DNA of 64,000 bases from Ruania alkalisoli. GTDB taxonomy: Bacteria > Actinomycetota > Actinomycetes > Actinomycetales > Beutenbergiaceae. Below, in pieces: positions 1 to 8,606 of this stretch. The notes below the pieces were generated by a model. The model was not told the DNA's origin. It did not search any database and saw nothing but the letters and a program-made list of their open reading frames with translations. The stretch is from the NCBI RefSeq assembly GCF_014960965.1, contig NZ_CP063169.1, positions 901,581 through 965,580 of the forward strand, read 5' to 3'. Every line of letters starts with the position of its first letter. Within the stretch, counting starts at the first letter, position 1. The position numbers and the translations under genes are program-made.

Positions 1-801
1 TGCGGGTCCGCCCCCGAGTGCCTCGGCCGCACGGCGTAGCACCAGATCCGTCCCACAGTAGGCGTCTGGGTCCCCGAGTGCCCGCATGCGCACGTACTGT
101 GCCGTCCACGGACCGATTCCTGGCACGGCGAGCAGGCCCGCCTCGGCCTCGTCGGCGCTGCCCCCACCGTCCAGGTCCAGCCCGTCCACCACTGCCCGGG
201 CCAGAGCGAGCACCGCCCGACGGCGTCCGGCCGGCATGGCGAGAATGCTCTCCTCCGGTCCGGCGTCCGTGCCGACGGCTGCCACCTGGGCGGGCGTCGG
301 GAACAGGTGCGTCACTTCGCCCACCGGCACCGGTAGTCGCGTGCCCGCCGCACTCACCAGGCGAGCGGTGTGGGTGCGCGCCGCCGAGAGCGAGACCTGC
401 TGGGCGAGCACCGCCCGGAGCGCGGTCTCGAAGCCGCCGGGATGCTGGGGTGCTCGCAAACCCGGCCGTGCGCGCACGAGCGGCCCCAGCCAGGGGTGCT
501 CGCCGAGCCCAGCGACCACATCGGCCGGGTCCCGGTCCAGATCCGCGGTCCGGCGCAGCAGCACTTCGGCCTCACCCCTGTCGACCGGCTCGCTCAGGTG
601 CACCCGCCCACGGAGGCGAGCTTCGCCGTCGGGGCGGTGGAGCTCGAGCACCCCCGGACCGGAGGTGAGGTGCACCGCGCGACGGTAGCGGACGCCGTCG
701 AGGCCCTCCACCCCGGCGATCGTGCGGGCCGCAAGATAGGCCCACAGCGCCTCCCCGTCCAGGGGAGGGGTGAACGGTAGCGCGACCTCGACCAGATGCA
801 T
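1..801 (-). CDS. alkA: DNA-3-methyladenine glycosylase II (AlkA family), 3' end outside window
   Basis: Base-excision repair glycosylase that removes alkylated purines in the cytoplasm. The frame is open from ATG at 801 to base 1 (267 codons, no stop), so the C-terminus lies outside the window. Seen: the AlkA N-terminal subdomain pattern near residues 9-45 (PFTPPLDGEALWAYL, GVEGLDGVRYRR), the family signature HPGGFETALRAVLAQQVSL in the middle, and the helix-hairpin-helix PGIGPWTAQYVRMRALGD. This is followed by TDLVLRRA, whose Asp (about residue 252) sits at the catalytic Asp position. An in-frame stop at 814-816 limits the start, so the Ada methyl-sensor/HTH domains found fused to AlkA in some actinobacteria are absent. 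CACGAT at 808-813 ends 6 nt before the ATG, which suggests a leaderless message. Divergent from the ROK gene. Confidence 0.9.
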   Translation of the reverse strand, partial: MHLVEVALPFTPPLDGEALWAYLAARTIAGVEGLDGVRYRRAVHLTSGPGVLELHRPDGEARLRGRVHLSEPVDRGEAEVLLRRTADLDRDPADVVAGLGEHPWLGPLVRARPGLRAPQHPGGFETALRAVLAQQVSLSAARTHTARLVSAAGTRLPVPVGEVTHLFPTPAQVAAVGTDAGPEESILAMPAGRRRAVLALARAVVDGLDLDGGGSADEAEAGLLAVPGIGPWTAQYVRMRALGDPDAYCGTDLVLRRAAEALGGGPA

Positions 802-850
802 GCCGGCATCGTGTCATCCGGGTCTGACATCGAGCGTCCGGCGCTGCGGC

Positions 851-856
851 TAGCAT
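851..856 (+). promoter_or_regulatory. -10 box of leaderless ROK-regulator gene
   Basis: TAGCAT (TANNNT) is followed by 6 nt and then the ATG at 863, so transcription should start at or next to the start codon. No Shine-Dalgarno sequence is present. A -35-like CTGACA at 824-829 is poorly spaced (21 nt). Confidence 0.55.
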
Positions 857-862
857 CAAAGC

Positions 863-2065
863 ATGCGACTGACGGAGACTGGCGCGCCGCTGGCCACCGC
901 GGTACGGGACCGTCACCTCTCCGCGGTGCTCGCAGCGCTGATGGACAAGCCGCTCGCGCGTAAGGAGATCGCCGAACGCACCGGCATCAGTTTCACCACC
1001 ATCACCGTGCTCGCCCAATTCCTGATTGCCTCCGGGCTGGTCGAGGAGGTCGCCAGCTCTGCTCCCGCGCGCTCCCGCGGGCGGCCGCGGACGCCGCTGC
1101 GTCTGGTCGAGGGGCGGCGAGGCAAGGTGGTCCTCGGGATCAACATCGGCGACTCCGACGTGGCGTGCGCTGCCTACTCACTGACCGGAGAACGGATCGA
1201 GGCTGCGGAGGAGGCCGTGCCCGGGCGAGAGCCGGGTCAGGTGCTTGAGGGCGTCGCGAGCCTCGCGCGGGGTGTGGTGGAGCGGATCGGCCGCTCGCGG
1301 GTGCTCGGGGTGGGGGTCAGCACTGGGGGTGTCATCGACTTCGAAGGAGGGCGAGTTGTCTACGGCCCGTTGCGTGGGTGGAAGGATGTCGAGGTTCGTG
1401 CGTACCTGACCGAGACCCTGGGGGTGCCGGTCGTGGTGGATGAGTCGGTGCGAACCTTGGCGTTGCTGCGCTTGTGGTGGGAGCGCGAGCAGGCCGACTC
1501 GATGATGGTCGTGTTCGCCCAGCGGGTTGTCGGATCGGCGCTGGTGATCCATGGCGAGCTCTACCGGGGGCCAGGTGCCACGGCCGGCGACATCAGTCAC
1601 ATGCCGGTGGCTGGTGGCCCCGGCATCCAGTGCCCGTGCGGCGCGGTCGACTGCGCGGGGATGCTTCTGACGAACACGGCAGTGCTCGAGCGTGCGATCG
1701 AGCTGGGACTGCTGCCTCCGGCCGCCCCGCCCAGTGCCATCAACGCGACCGCCGGCGCTAACGCCGAGCAGCTCGGCGAACTCCGGCGGGAGCGTGCGGT
1801 GCGGCTGGGCGAGACGATCGGTCATCTGCTGGAGATCATCGACCCGGAGAAGCTGATCCTCGTCGGCGGTATCGGCACCGCCGATGAGGTCGAGCTCTGC
1901 CTGGACACGGCGCGGCGGCGTGGGCGCACGACCACCGGCCGATCAGGCCATCAGATCGAGCACTGGTCCTACGACCACTCGATCTGGGCCCGGGCCTCTG
2001 CTGCCTTGGCCCTGGATGAGGTGATGCGTCACCCGACCCGTTCGCTCGACGCAGTGTCAGGGTGA
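863..2065 (+). CDS. ROK-family transcriptional regulator
   Basis: Sugar-responsive DNA-binding regulator (400 aa). A winged-helix HTH lies at about residues 17-62 (HLSAVLAALMDKPLARKEIA), followed by a ROK sugar-kinase-like domain from about residue 88. The zinc-binding cluster is intact (CPCGAVDC, 257-264, with an upstream SHM His). At the usual ROK kinase E-N-D active site the protein has D-E-S (193-195), so the catalytic Asp is Ser. I infer a sensor without kinase activity. It stands at the edge of the sulfatase/ABC-transporter island and converges on the sulfatase operon (9-bp gap), so it is the natural candidate to bind the shared operator at 5276-5291. The ligand is unknown. Confidence 0.88.
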   Translation: MRLTETGAPLATAVRDRHLSAVLAALMDKPLARKEIAERTGISFTTITVLAQFLIASGLVEEVASSAPARSRGRPRTPLRLVEGRRGKVVLGINIGDSDVACAAYSLTGERIEAAEEAVPGREPGQVLEGVASLARGVVERIGRSRVLGVGVSTGGVIDFEGGRVVYGPLRGWKDVEVRAYLTETLGVPVVVDESVRTLALLRLWWEREQADSMMVVFAQRVVGSALVIHGELYRGPGATAGDISHMPVAGGPGIQCPCGAVDCAGMLLTNTAVLERAIELGLLPPAAPPSAINATAGANAEQLGELRRERAVRLGETIGHLLEIIDPEKLILVGGIGTADEVELCLDTARRRGRTTTGRSGHQIEHWSYDHSIWARASAALALDEVMRHPTRSLDAVSG

Positions 2066-2074
2066 GCCTAGGCC

Positions 2075-3838
2075 TCACGCCCCGGCGGCCCCCAGATGAC
2101 GGCTCATGTGCTCGGCGATCCGCGGTAGATAGCGGTCCTGGGTGGCCGTCGGGGCGGTGAGTGCCGCCGTCAGTCGATCGGTCAGCGACGTGGGGATACG
2201 TCCTCGCTCGGCCAGCCGGTCGAGCGCGTTGGCGGACTGCAGGCGCACAGGTTCGTCGTCGTGGCCGAGCAGGGCGATGAGGTGCCCGATGGCGGCCTCG
2301 TCGGCCACGGCCTCGAGGGCGATGATCCGGATGCCCGGCACCGGGTCGTGCACCAGCAGCTCGAGCGTGCGTTGGTGCTCCTCGCGCAGTGCCGCATCGA
2401 TGCCCGGGTGCTCGGGGCAGGTCAGCGCCGCCTGGGCAGCCCGCGCGGCCCAGGCGCGGATGGCCGAGTGTGGATGCGTCGCGTGCTCGCCGCTAGGGAC
2501 CGGCTCGTGGCGGGCGACGGTGGCTGCCAGCGTCATGAGGGTGCCGAGGTCGCCGTCGCCGAGTGGCTCGAAGGAGCCCTCGAGGAGGAACCCGGTGTCG
2601 CCCACCTCCCGCATGTGGTCGTCGAGACTGGCGCTGAGACGGTCGCGGATGTCCGCATGGCGAGGGTCGCCGGCGAGGTTGTGCACCTCGTCCGGATCGG
2701 CCTGCAGGTCGTAGAGCGCCTCCGCGTGCTTGTGCTCCCAGAAGGTCCGCTGGACGGCGGGCAGGTCACCCGTGCGCGCGAGCTCCTCCCACTCCTGGAC
2801 CGACTGCTGCTGCCACATGTACCCCAGGTGCTGGCCTGCAGGCAGGCACGGCTGGTAGTTGCGCAGGTAGCGGAAGCGGTGGTCTCGGACGGTGCGCTGC
2901 AGGTCGTAGCGTTCGTCCATCCGGGACCGGCCGCCGAACACCAAGGTGGGCGCGGGGCGGCGGTGCGGGCCCAACGCGGCCCGGCCGTGCAGGTGGTCCG
3001 GTGGGCGGATCCCGGCCAGGCTGAGCACGGTGGCTGGCAGGTCCATCAGCGTGATCGCCTCGGCGGACGGGCCAGGATCTGCGGCTGCATGTGCGCGCCA
3101 ACGTTCCGGGACGTGTACGAGCAGGGGCACAGCGAGGCCCGAGTCGTAGCAGAAGCGTTTGCTGCGTGGCTGCACCCCACCGTGGTCGGCGTAGTAGACG
3201 ACGATCGTGTCCTCGCTCAGGCCGTCGCGCTCGATCTCGTCCAGGACGGTACCGATCTGGTCGTCCAGCCGGCTCATGTGGTCGTAGTAGTGGGCCAGAT
3301 CCGCGCGGACCGTCGCCGTGTCCGGCAGGTAGGCGGGCACGCGCACGCTGCCCGGGTCCGTGTCGGTCTGATCGTGACCGTCGAACAGGCAGCTCTCGTG
3401 GGTCTCCATGAAGTTGACCACGCTGAAGAACGGCTGGCCGGGTGCGCGGTCACGCCAGTGCGCGTCCTCGCTGCACTGGTCCCACGCCGCCTCGATCGAG
3501 ACCTTCGCGTTGTAGTCGGTCTTGCTGGCGTTCGTGCAGTAGTAGCCGACCTGGCGCAGGTACGCGGTGAACGGGTGCACATGGGGCGGAAGGTCCACGT
3601 TGGCCCGCATGTGCTCGGCGCCGGGGACCGACCAGGGGTACATCCCGGTGATGATGCTGAACCGGGATGGTGCACAGACGGGGGCGACGGCGTACGCCTG
3701 GTCGTAGCGGATCCCCTCGGCGGCCAGGGCGTCGAGCCGGGGGGTGTGCGCCACCGGGTCGCCGTAGCAGCCCAGGTAGCGTGAGTTGTCCTCACTGACC
3801 AGCCACAGGATGTTGGGCTGTGCTGTTGACGGCGGCAT
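2075..3838 (-). CDS. Sulfatase with C-terminal HEAT-like repeats
   Basis: Sulfate-ester (or N-sulfate) hydrolase of the formylglycine sulfatase superfamily, 587 aa. Seen: N-terminal metal-site strand with E16-D17 (LWLVSEDNS), and the formylglycine motif C-A-P-S-R with Cys55 (PVCAPSRFSIITG). The YYADHGG metal-ligand segment is near residue 220, followed by a Lys-containing loop. No signal peptide or membrane segment, so it should act in the cytoplasm. The last about 140 residues (from about 445) are Ala/Leu-rich helical repeats (VPGIRIIALEAVADEAAI) resembling HEAT repeats, an unusual addition. The overall pattern resembles heparan-N-sulfatase-like sulfatases, but the substrate cannot be read from sequence. 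Second gene of a two-gene operon, 22 nt after the upstream sulfatase, with SD GAAGGAG 4 nt before the ATG. Confidence 0.9.
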   Translation of the reverse strand: MPPSTAQPNILWLVSEDNSRYLGCYGDPVAHTPRLDALAAEGIRYDQAYAVAPVCAPSRFSIITGMYPWSVPGAEHMRANVDLPPHVHPFTAYLRQVGYYCTNASKTDYNAKVSIEAAWDQCSEDAHWRDRAPGQPFFSVVNFMETHESCLFDGHDQTDTDPGSVRVPAYLPDTATVRADLAHYYDHMSRLDDQIGTVLDEIERDGLSEDTIVVYYADHGGVQPRSKRFCYDSGLAVPLLVHVPERWRAHAAADPGPSAEAITLMDLPATVLSLAGIRPPDHLHGRAALGPHRRPAPTLVFGGRSRMDERYDLQRTVRDHRFRYLRNYQPCLPAGQHLGYMWQQQSVQEWEELARTGDLPAVQRTFWEHKHAEALYDLQADPDEVHNLAGDPRHADIRDRLSASLDDHMREVGDTGFLLEGSFEPLGDGDLGTLMTLAATVARHEPVPSGEHATHPHSAIRAWAARAAQAALTCPEHPGIDAALREEHQRTLELLVHDPVPGIRIIALEAVADEAAIGHLIALLGHDDEPVRLQSANALDRLAERGRIPTSLTDRLTAALTAPTATQDRYLPRIAEHMSRHLGAAGA

Positions 3839-3860
3839 TGCTCTCCTTCAAGTCGTCCGT

Positions 3861-5246
3861 TCAGCCGGGTAGGTCGGCGAACGGTGGGATCGGGTTCGGC
3901 GCCGGAACGCCGGCACCGATCTCGCTCAGGTAGTCGTCCAGCAGCCGGCCGAGTTCGGCGGCCCGGCGGGGATGCTCAGCGGCGACGTCCGACGACTCGG
4001 ACTCGTCGTCGGCCATCCGGTACAGCTCGTCGCGGTCGGTCTCGTAGTGGCGGACCAGCTTCCAGCGCCCCGCCCTGACGGCGGTCGCCGGGGTAGCGCC
4101 GCTGTGGCTGTAGTGCGGGTAGTGCCAGTAGATCGGACCGCGGTCCTGCTCCTCGCCGCGCAGCATCGGCGCGACATCGACACCGTCGATGCCGACCGGA
4201 GGGAGTGTCGCGTCCGTCGCGCTGTTCAGCGTGGGGAAAAGGTCCACCAGACTGACGGGGGCGTCGATCACCGCTCCCGCTCTGGTGACCCCAGGCCACC
4301 GGACGAGCAAGGGGACCCGCACTCCGCCGTCGTAGGTCCAACCCTTGCCCTCGCGTAGGGGAAGGTTGCACGTGGGTGCCACATCGGTGGAGGACAGGCC
4401 GCCGTTGTCGGAGGTGAGCACGATCAGGGTCCGATCGGCTCGCCCGGACTCGGAGATCGCATCGAGCAGCCGGCCGACATTCGCGTCGAGGTTCTCGATC
4501 ATGGCGGCGTAGCCGGGATCGCTCTGCGTGACGCGCCGGCGCACCAGGTGGTGGCGCCGGTGCCAGACCGGGTAGGGCTCACCGGTCTCGAATTCGGGCT
4601 GATCGTCGAGCAGAGAGCGCTTGCGTTCGTACTTCTCCACCAGCTCCGCCGGACCCTGGATGGGTGTGTGGACCGCGTAGTGCCACAGGTTCAGGAAGTA
4701 GGGCCGATCGCCTGCGGTGCGGATCAGGTCGATCGCCTCGTCGGTGAGCCGGTCGGTCAGGTACTCACCCTCGCGCCCATCCGGCAGGGTGTCGATGCCG
4801 TAGGGGCTGTGGTAGCTGCCCGGCCGGCCGCGTTCGCACCCTCCGACGTTGACGTCGAAGCCGTGCTGGTCCGGCCAGCTATGTCGTGGGCCGAGGTGCC
4901 ACTTGCCGACGTGCCAGGTGGCGTAACCTGCCTCGCGCAGCGTTCGCGCTAACGTCACCTCGTTCGCCGGGAGCGCCGGCAGCGTGGGCACCTCACCCAG
5001 CCGGCCGACGCCGTGGCCACCGATGAACTGCGTCAGCCCGATCCTGGCCGGATCGCGCCCGGTGAGGATGGCCGCACGGCTGGGGGAGCAGACCGGAGAA
5101 GGGGCGTAGGCCTGCGTGAACCGGGCGCCGGAGGACGCCAGCCGGTCGATGTGGGGTGTCTCGTAGAACGTGCTGCCCATGCAGGCCAGGTCACGCCAGC
5201 CCAGGTCGTCAATGACGATGAGCACGATGTCCGGTCGGTGAACCAC
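3861..5246 (-). CDS. Arylsulfatase-type sulfatase
   Basis: Formylglycine-dependent sulfatase of 461 aa, normal full length for the arylsulfatase A-like branch. Seen: VIDDLGW with the metal pair D13-D14, C-S-P-S-R with Cys53 (PVCSPSRAAILTG), the conserved VGKWHLG Lys/His segment near residue 115, and SDNGG near 285. No export signal, so probably cytoplasmic; activation needs a formylglycine-generating enzyme that is not in this window. GTG start at 5246 chosen because a promoter (-35 TTGATT, -10 TACGGT) ends 6 nt before it and no SD is present, which points to leaderless translation. First gene of the minus-strand sulfatase operon, divergent from the transporter operon. Confidence 0.92.
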   Translation of the reverse strand: MVHRPDIVLIVIDDLGWRDLACMGSTFYETPHIDRLASSGARFTQAYAPSPVCSPSRAAILTGRDPARIGLTQFIGGHGVGRLGEVPTLPALPANEVTLARTLREAGYATWHVGKWHLGPRHSWPDQHGFDVNVGGCERGRPGSYHSPYGIDTLPDGREGEYLTDRLTDEAIDLIRTAGDRPYFLNLWHYAVHTPIQGPAELVEKYERKRSLLDDQPEFETGEPYPVWHRRHHLVRRRVTQSDPGYAAMIENLDANVGRLLDAISESGRADRTLIVLTSDNGGLSSTDVAPTCNLPLREGKGWTYDGGVRVPLLVRWPGVTRAGAVIDAPVSLVDLFPTLNSATDATLPPVGIDGVDVAPMLRGEEQDRGPIYWHYPHYSHSGATPATAVRAGRWKLVRHYETDRDELYRMADDESESSDVAAEHPRRAAELGRLLDDYLSEIGAGVPAPNPIPPFADLPG

Positions 5247-5252
5247 CCGTCC

Positions 5253-5280
5253 ACCGTAGCGACCTTCGCTATTTAATCAA
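5253..5280 (-). promoter_or_regulatory. Promoter of sulfatase operon (leaderless)
   Basis: On the minus strand: -35 TTGATT (5280-5275), 16-bp spacer, -10 TACGGT (5258-5253), then 6 nt to the GTG at 5246. The -35 lies within the inverted repeat at 5276-5291. Confidence 0.6.
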
Positions 5281-5291
5281 ACCACCTTGAT
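5276..5291. promoter_or_regulatory. Candidate operator shared by divergent promoters
   Basis: Perfect inverted repeat ATCAA-N6-TTGAT in a locally AT-rich stretch. It covers the -35 elements of both the sulfatase operon (minus) and the beta-helix/transporter operon (plus), so one bound repressor could shut both. Assignment to the ROK regulator at 863-2065 is inference. Confidence 0.5.
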
Positions 5292-5315
5292 CTATACGGG
5301 TTCCGGTGCTAGCGT
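5287..5315 (+). promoter_or_regulatory. Promoter of beta-helix/ABC transporter operon
   Basis: -35 TTGATC (5287-5292), 17-bp spacer, -10 TAGCGT (5310-5315). Good match to an actinobacterial housekeeping-sigma promoter. Predicted start near 5322, giving a leader of about 70 nt. Confidence 0.6.
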
Positions 5316-5390
5316 CCTCGCAACCCGCTGGAAAAACACAGAGAGGTGTGTCCCGTGCAGCACGACAAGCAGGTACAGGAATCCCAAACG

Positions 5391-7625
5391 ATGAAGCGAC
5401 GTGTGTTCCTGGGGACGGCGTCCGCTGGTCTCGTCTCGGCGATCGCAGCCGGACCCGCGGTTGCGGCGTCGCCGGGTTCGGGCCCGCTGCCAGCCGGCCT
5501 CGGAGCCGGTCGGTCCTGTGCTGCACCGGTGGTACCGGAGGCGGTTCCCTCCTCGGAGCTGATCCGGTTCCCGGAGGCTGCGTATGCGACTGAGCCGGAT
5601 GCGCCGGGCGTGCTGAACGTGAAGACCCTGTTCGGCGCTGTGGGCGATGGCGTGACCGATGACACCGATGCGATCATCGCCGCGATCGACGCAGTGGAAG
5701 GCGGCATTGCCGACTCCATCCCGGAGGAGCGCCCATTCCACATCGGACCGCTCACGACGCAGAAGGTCATCTACTTCCCCGAGGGCACCTACCTGGTCTC
5801 CCGGACTCTCGTCTACTCCTTCCCCTACTTCACAACACGCCCCACCACCACCATCGAGGGCCATACCTCACTGCGACTACGAGGTGAGTCGCAGACCGGC
5901 ACCGTCATCAGGCTGGCCGACAACGCCCCCGGCTTCGGCGAGGGAGAGCAGCGCCCGGTGCTCGCCTGGGGAAAGGCATACGAGAACGACAACCCGTACA
6001 ACAACACTGCCGGCTCCAACTTTCTCGAGAACCTCACAGTCGATACCGGCAGCGGCAACTCCGGCGCGATCGGCGTGATCCTCAGCGGATCGAACTGCAA
6101 CGCATTGCGGAACGTCACGATCCGCAGCGGTGACGGTGCCGGTGTGGCCGGGCTGGACCTGTTCGTGGCCGGTACGCAGTGGTACGGCTACAACGTCGAT
6201 ATCCACGGGTTCGATGTCGGTGTGCGGTTCGCCGACACCGGTGCGGCCTGCTGCGGGTTCGAACGGTTCAGCCTGTACGACCAGAACGTGCACGCCGTCG
6301 AGGTGACGTTCGGTTCGTTGTCGCTGTTCAACCTGCGCACCAACGGCTCGGTCCCGGCGGTCGTCGTCGATGGCGAGGGCGCGATGGCCACGATCACGGC
6401 GAGCGACCTGCGAACCGACGCCGCCGGTCTTGCGGCGATCACGCTCGGTAGGGGAGCACTCGCGGTCCGCGACGTGGCCGTCTCCGGTTTCGCCAGCGGG
6501 ATCGAGCGTGACGGTGCCGTGGTCGAACCGGCATCCATCGGGCACTACGTCTCCGAAGGGCCGTTCACGGCGTTGCCGACCGAGCCTGCGACAGCGCTGG
6601 GTCTGCGGCCGCCTGCGCCGGGAGGGTTCACCTGCCCGCCGGGGCGTGCCGGCGCGTTGGGATACCCGCCCGGGCGCCCCTACGAGCACAGCTGGGGCGA
6701 CCCGTCGACCTGGGTGAGTGTGGCCGATTTCGGTACCGTGGCAGACGCCATCGCTGATGACACGGCGGCGATCGCGGCCGCCTTCGCTTCGGGCGCGGCG
6801 ACGATCTGGTTCCCGCCGGGACAGTACCGCGTCACCGACACGATCGAGATCCCGGGCTCGGTGAACCGCATCAACTTCATGTACTGCCGCATCAACGTCG
6901 ACGAGGTCTTGGTGCAGCCCGCGGGAACGTCGGTCGAGGACGAGTACAGCGTCTTCCGGATCACCGGCTCCTACGACGACGAGCCCCTCCTTCTCGAGGA
7001 TCTCTACACACGCCCGATGCCGTCCGTCCCGGGCGCTTACCGGATGTTCGAGCACGCTTCGGACCGCACGCTACTCATGCAGGACATGCATCTGCACCAA
7101 GCGGCGGCGTACCGGAACACGGCGCCTGGTGGCGTCGTGCACTTCGAGGCCGTCGCGAGCCGCACCAGCGGTGTGGGCGAAGGCAACCCGGCCATCGTCC
7201 TCGATGGCGGGAAGGTCGCCTGGGCTCGCCACATCAACCCCGAAGACGGCTTCCCCGACATCCTCGTGCGCGGCGGTTCCCAGCTGTGGGTGCTCAGCAT
7301 GAAGAAGCAGAACAAGGGCACGATGCTGCACGTCGAGGGGAACTCCGTGGTGGAGATCCTCGGCGCCATCGTCTTCGGCGGACGTACGGAGGACGGGATC
7401 CCGCTGATCCGGTGCATCGACTCCACCGTGAGCGTCTCGCTCGCCCACCGCACCGCACCGGGCATCCTGCGCGGGTACACGCCACTGGTGCACGAGACCC
7501 GCGACGGTGTGGACGGGTACGTCCACGACAGTGAGCTCCCGGCCCGCAACGTTCCCCCGCTCTCGGATGCCGAACGCTTCCTGCCCCTGTACGTGGCGCG
7601 CCACACCGCCGCACAGCCGATCTGA
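5391..7625 (+). CDS. Tat-exported pectate-lyase-like beta-helix protein
   Basis: Probable extracellular polysaccharide lyase or hydrolase with a right-handed beta-helix (Pectate_lyase_3 type). The ATG at 5391 gives 744 aa that begin directly with a twin-arginine signal (MKRRVFLGT, then an Ala-rich h-region ending AVAAS). A GTG at 5346 would add 15 residues before the signal and is less likely. Two copies of the family's opening pattern are visible: LFGAVGDGVTDDTDAI with VIYFPEGTYLVS near residues 70-130, and VADFGTVADAIADDTAAI with IWFPPGQYRVTDTI near 430-480. This suggests two helix domains. I cannot identify catalytic residues, so it could also be a binding or scaffold protein. It leads the operon that feeds the ABC importer, and is the only clearly exported enzyme of the island. 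Confidence 0.75.
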   Translation: MKRRVFLGTASAGLVSAIAAGPAVAASPGSGPLPAGLGAGRSCAAPVVPEAVPSSELIRFPEAAYATEPDAPGVLNVKTLFGAVGDGVTDDTDAIIAAIDAVEGGIADSIPEERPFHIGPLTTQKVIYFPEGTYLVSRTLVYSFPYFTTRPTTTIEGHTSLRLRGESQTGTVIRLADNAPGFGEGEQRPVLAWGKAYENDNPYNNTAGSNFLENLTVDTGSGNSGAIGVILSGSNCNALRNVTIRSGDGAGVAGLDLFVAGTQWYGYNVDIHGFDVGVRFADTGAACCGFERFSLYDQNVHAVEVTFGSLSLFNLRTNGSVPAVVVDGEGAMATITASDLRTDAAGLAAITLGRGALAVRDVAVSGFASGIERDGAVVEPASIGHYVSEGPFTALPTEPATALGLRPPAPGGFTCPPGRAGALGYPPGRPYEHSWGDPSTWVSVADFGTVADAIADDTAAIAAAFASGAATIWFPPGQYRVTDTIEIPGSVNRINFMYCRINVDEVLVQPAGTSVEDEYSVFRITGSYDDEPLLLEDLYTRPMPSVPGAYRMFEHASDRTLLMQDMHLHQAAAYRNTAPGGVVHFEAVASRTSGVGEGNPAIVLDGGKVAWARHINPEDGFPDILVRGGSQLWVLSMKKQNKGTMLHVEGNSVVEILGAIVFGGRTEDGIPLIRCIDSTVSVSLAHRTAPGILRGYTPLVHETRDGVDGYVHDSELPARNVPPLSDAERFLPLYVARHTAAQPI

Positions 7626-7637
7626 AGGAGACCGTAG

Positions 7638-8606
7638 GTGACGCAGACCATCAGTCGCAGCGGCCGGCGGGCAGGTGGCACCGCCGCTCCGTCAGGCAGT
7701 CCCCCTGCTACCGGCCGCAAGCCGTGGCGCCGCCGCGACCGCGCGATCGCGAGCGTGGCCGTCCTGCCCCTCCTGCTGCCTTTCGTCCTGTTCGCTCTGG
7801 TGCCCATCGGCTACGTCGTCTACCTCAGTTTCACCAAGTACAACGGCGTTCTCGACCCGGTCTGGGTGGGCCTGAGCAACTACGAGATCCTCATCACGGA
7901 CACGGTGTGGTGGCGGTCGGTACGCAACACGCTGATCTTCGGTGCTGGGTCGGTGGTGTTCGAGATCCCGCTCGCGCTGGGCCTGGCGCTCCTGCTCAAC
8001 AGGCGGGTGCGCTTCGGTGGCGGCTTCCGGGCGATCTTCTTCATCCCCAACGTGGTCTCCATCGCCGTGATCGGCATCGTCTTCTACTTCCTGCTGCGCC
8101 CGGTCGACGGCGTGATCAACGGCCTGCTCAGCTGGACGGGGCTGGTCCCCGAGCACTACGACTGGCTCGGCTCGGGACCGAGCGCGATGGCCAGCCTGAT
8201 CGCGATCGGCGTGTGGTCCGGGTTCGGGGTCAACACGGTGTTCTTCCTTGTCGGTCTGCAGACGATCCCGAAGGAGGTGGTGGAGAGCGCCACCCTGGAC
8301 GGTGCCACCGGCTGGAAGCACTTCTGGCACATCACGTTGCCGCTGCTGGCACCGATCCTGCGGGTGGTCATCATGCTCACGATTATCTTCACGATGCGCT
8401 CGTTCGACATCGTCAAGACCCTCACCGACGGCGGACCGGCGGGCCAGACCGAGGTGATGTTCACCTACCTGTTCGGCTACTTCTTCAGCCTCGATCGCGG
8501 CGCGCAGTACGGCTACGCCTCGGCGCTCGCAGTGGTCGCGAGCATCATCATCGCGATCATCTCCCTGATCTACATGCGGTTCAGCCGGGACGGAGGTTCC
8601 CGATGA
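7638..8606 (+). CDS. Carbohydrate ABC transporter permease, MalF/UgpA type
   Basis: Inner-membrane subunit of a sugar importer (322 aa, six predicted membrane segments). The cytoplasmic EAA loop that docks the ATPase is at about residues 213-236 (ESATLDGATGWKHFWHITLP). The Arg/Gly-rich N-terminal tail of about 35 residues is cytoplasmic. GTG start at 7638 has AAGGAG 7 nt upstream and lies 12 nt after the beta-helix gene. Its stop overlaps the next permease start (ATGA). No ATPase gene is in the operon; the UgpC-type ATPase at 31092-32216 is a likely partner. Confidence 0.93.
   Translation: MTQTISRSGRRAGGTAAPSGSPPATGRKPWRRRDRAIASVAVLPLLLPFVLFALVPIGYVVYLSFTKYNGVLDPVWVGLSNYEILITDTVWWRSVRNTLIFGAGSVVFEIPLALGLALLLNRRVRFGGGFRAIFFIPNVVSIAVIGIVFYFLLRPVDGVINGLLSWTGLVPEHYDWLGSGPSAMASLIAIGVWSGFGVNTVFFLVGLQTIPKEVVESATLDGATGWKHFWHITLPLLAPILRVVIMLTIIFTMRSFDIVKTLTDGGPAGQTEVMFTYLFGYFFSLDRGAQYGYASALAVVASIIIAIISLIYMRFSRDGGSR

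Noticed and set aside
2261-3784. 507-codon plus-strand frame opposite the HEAT sulfatase
   Set aside because: Shadow of the sulfatase gene; composition is Val/Arg/Gly-rich with no motif.
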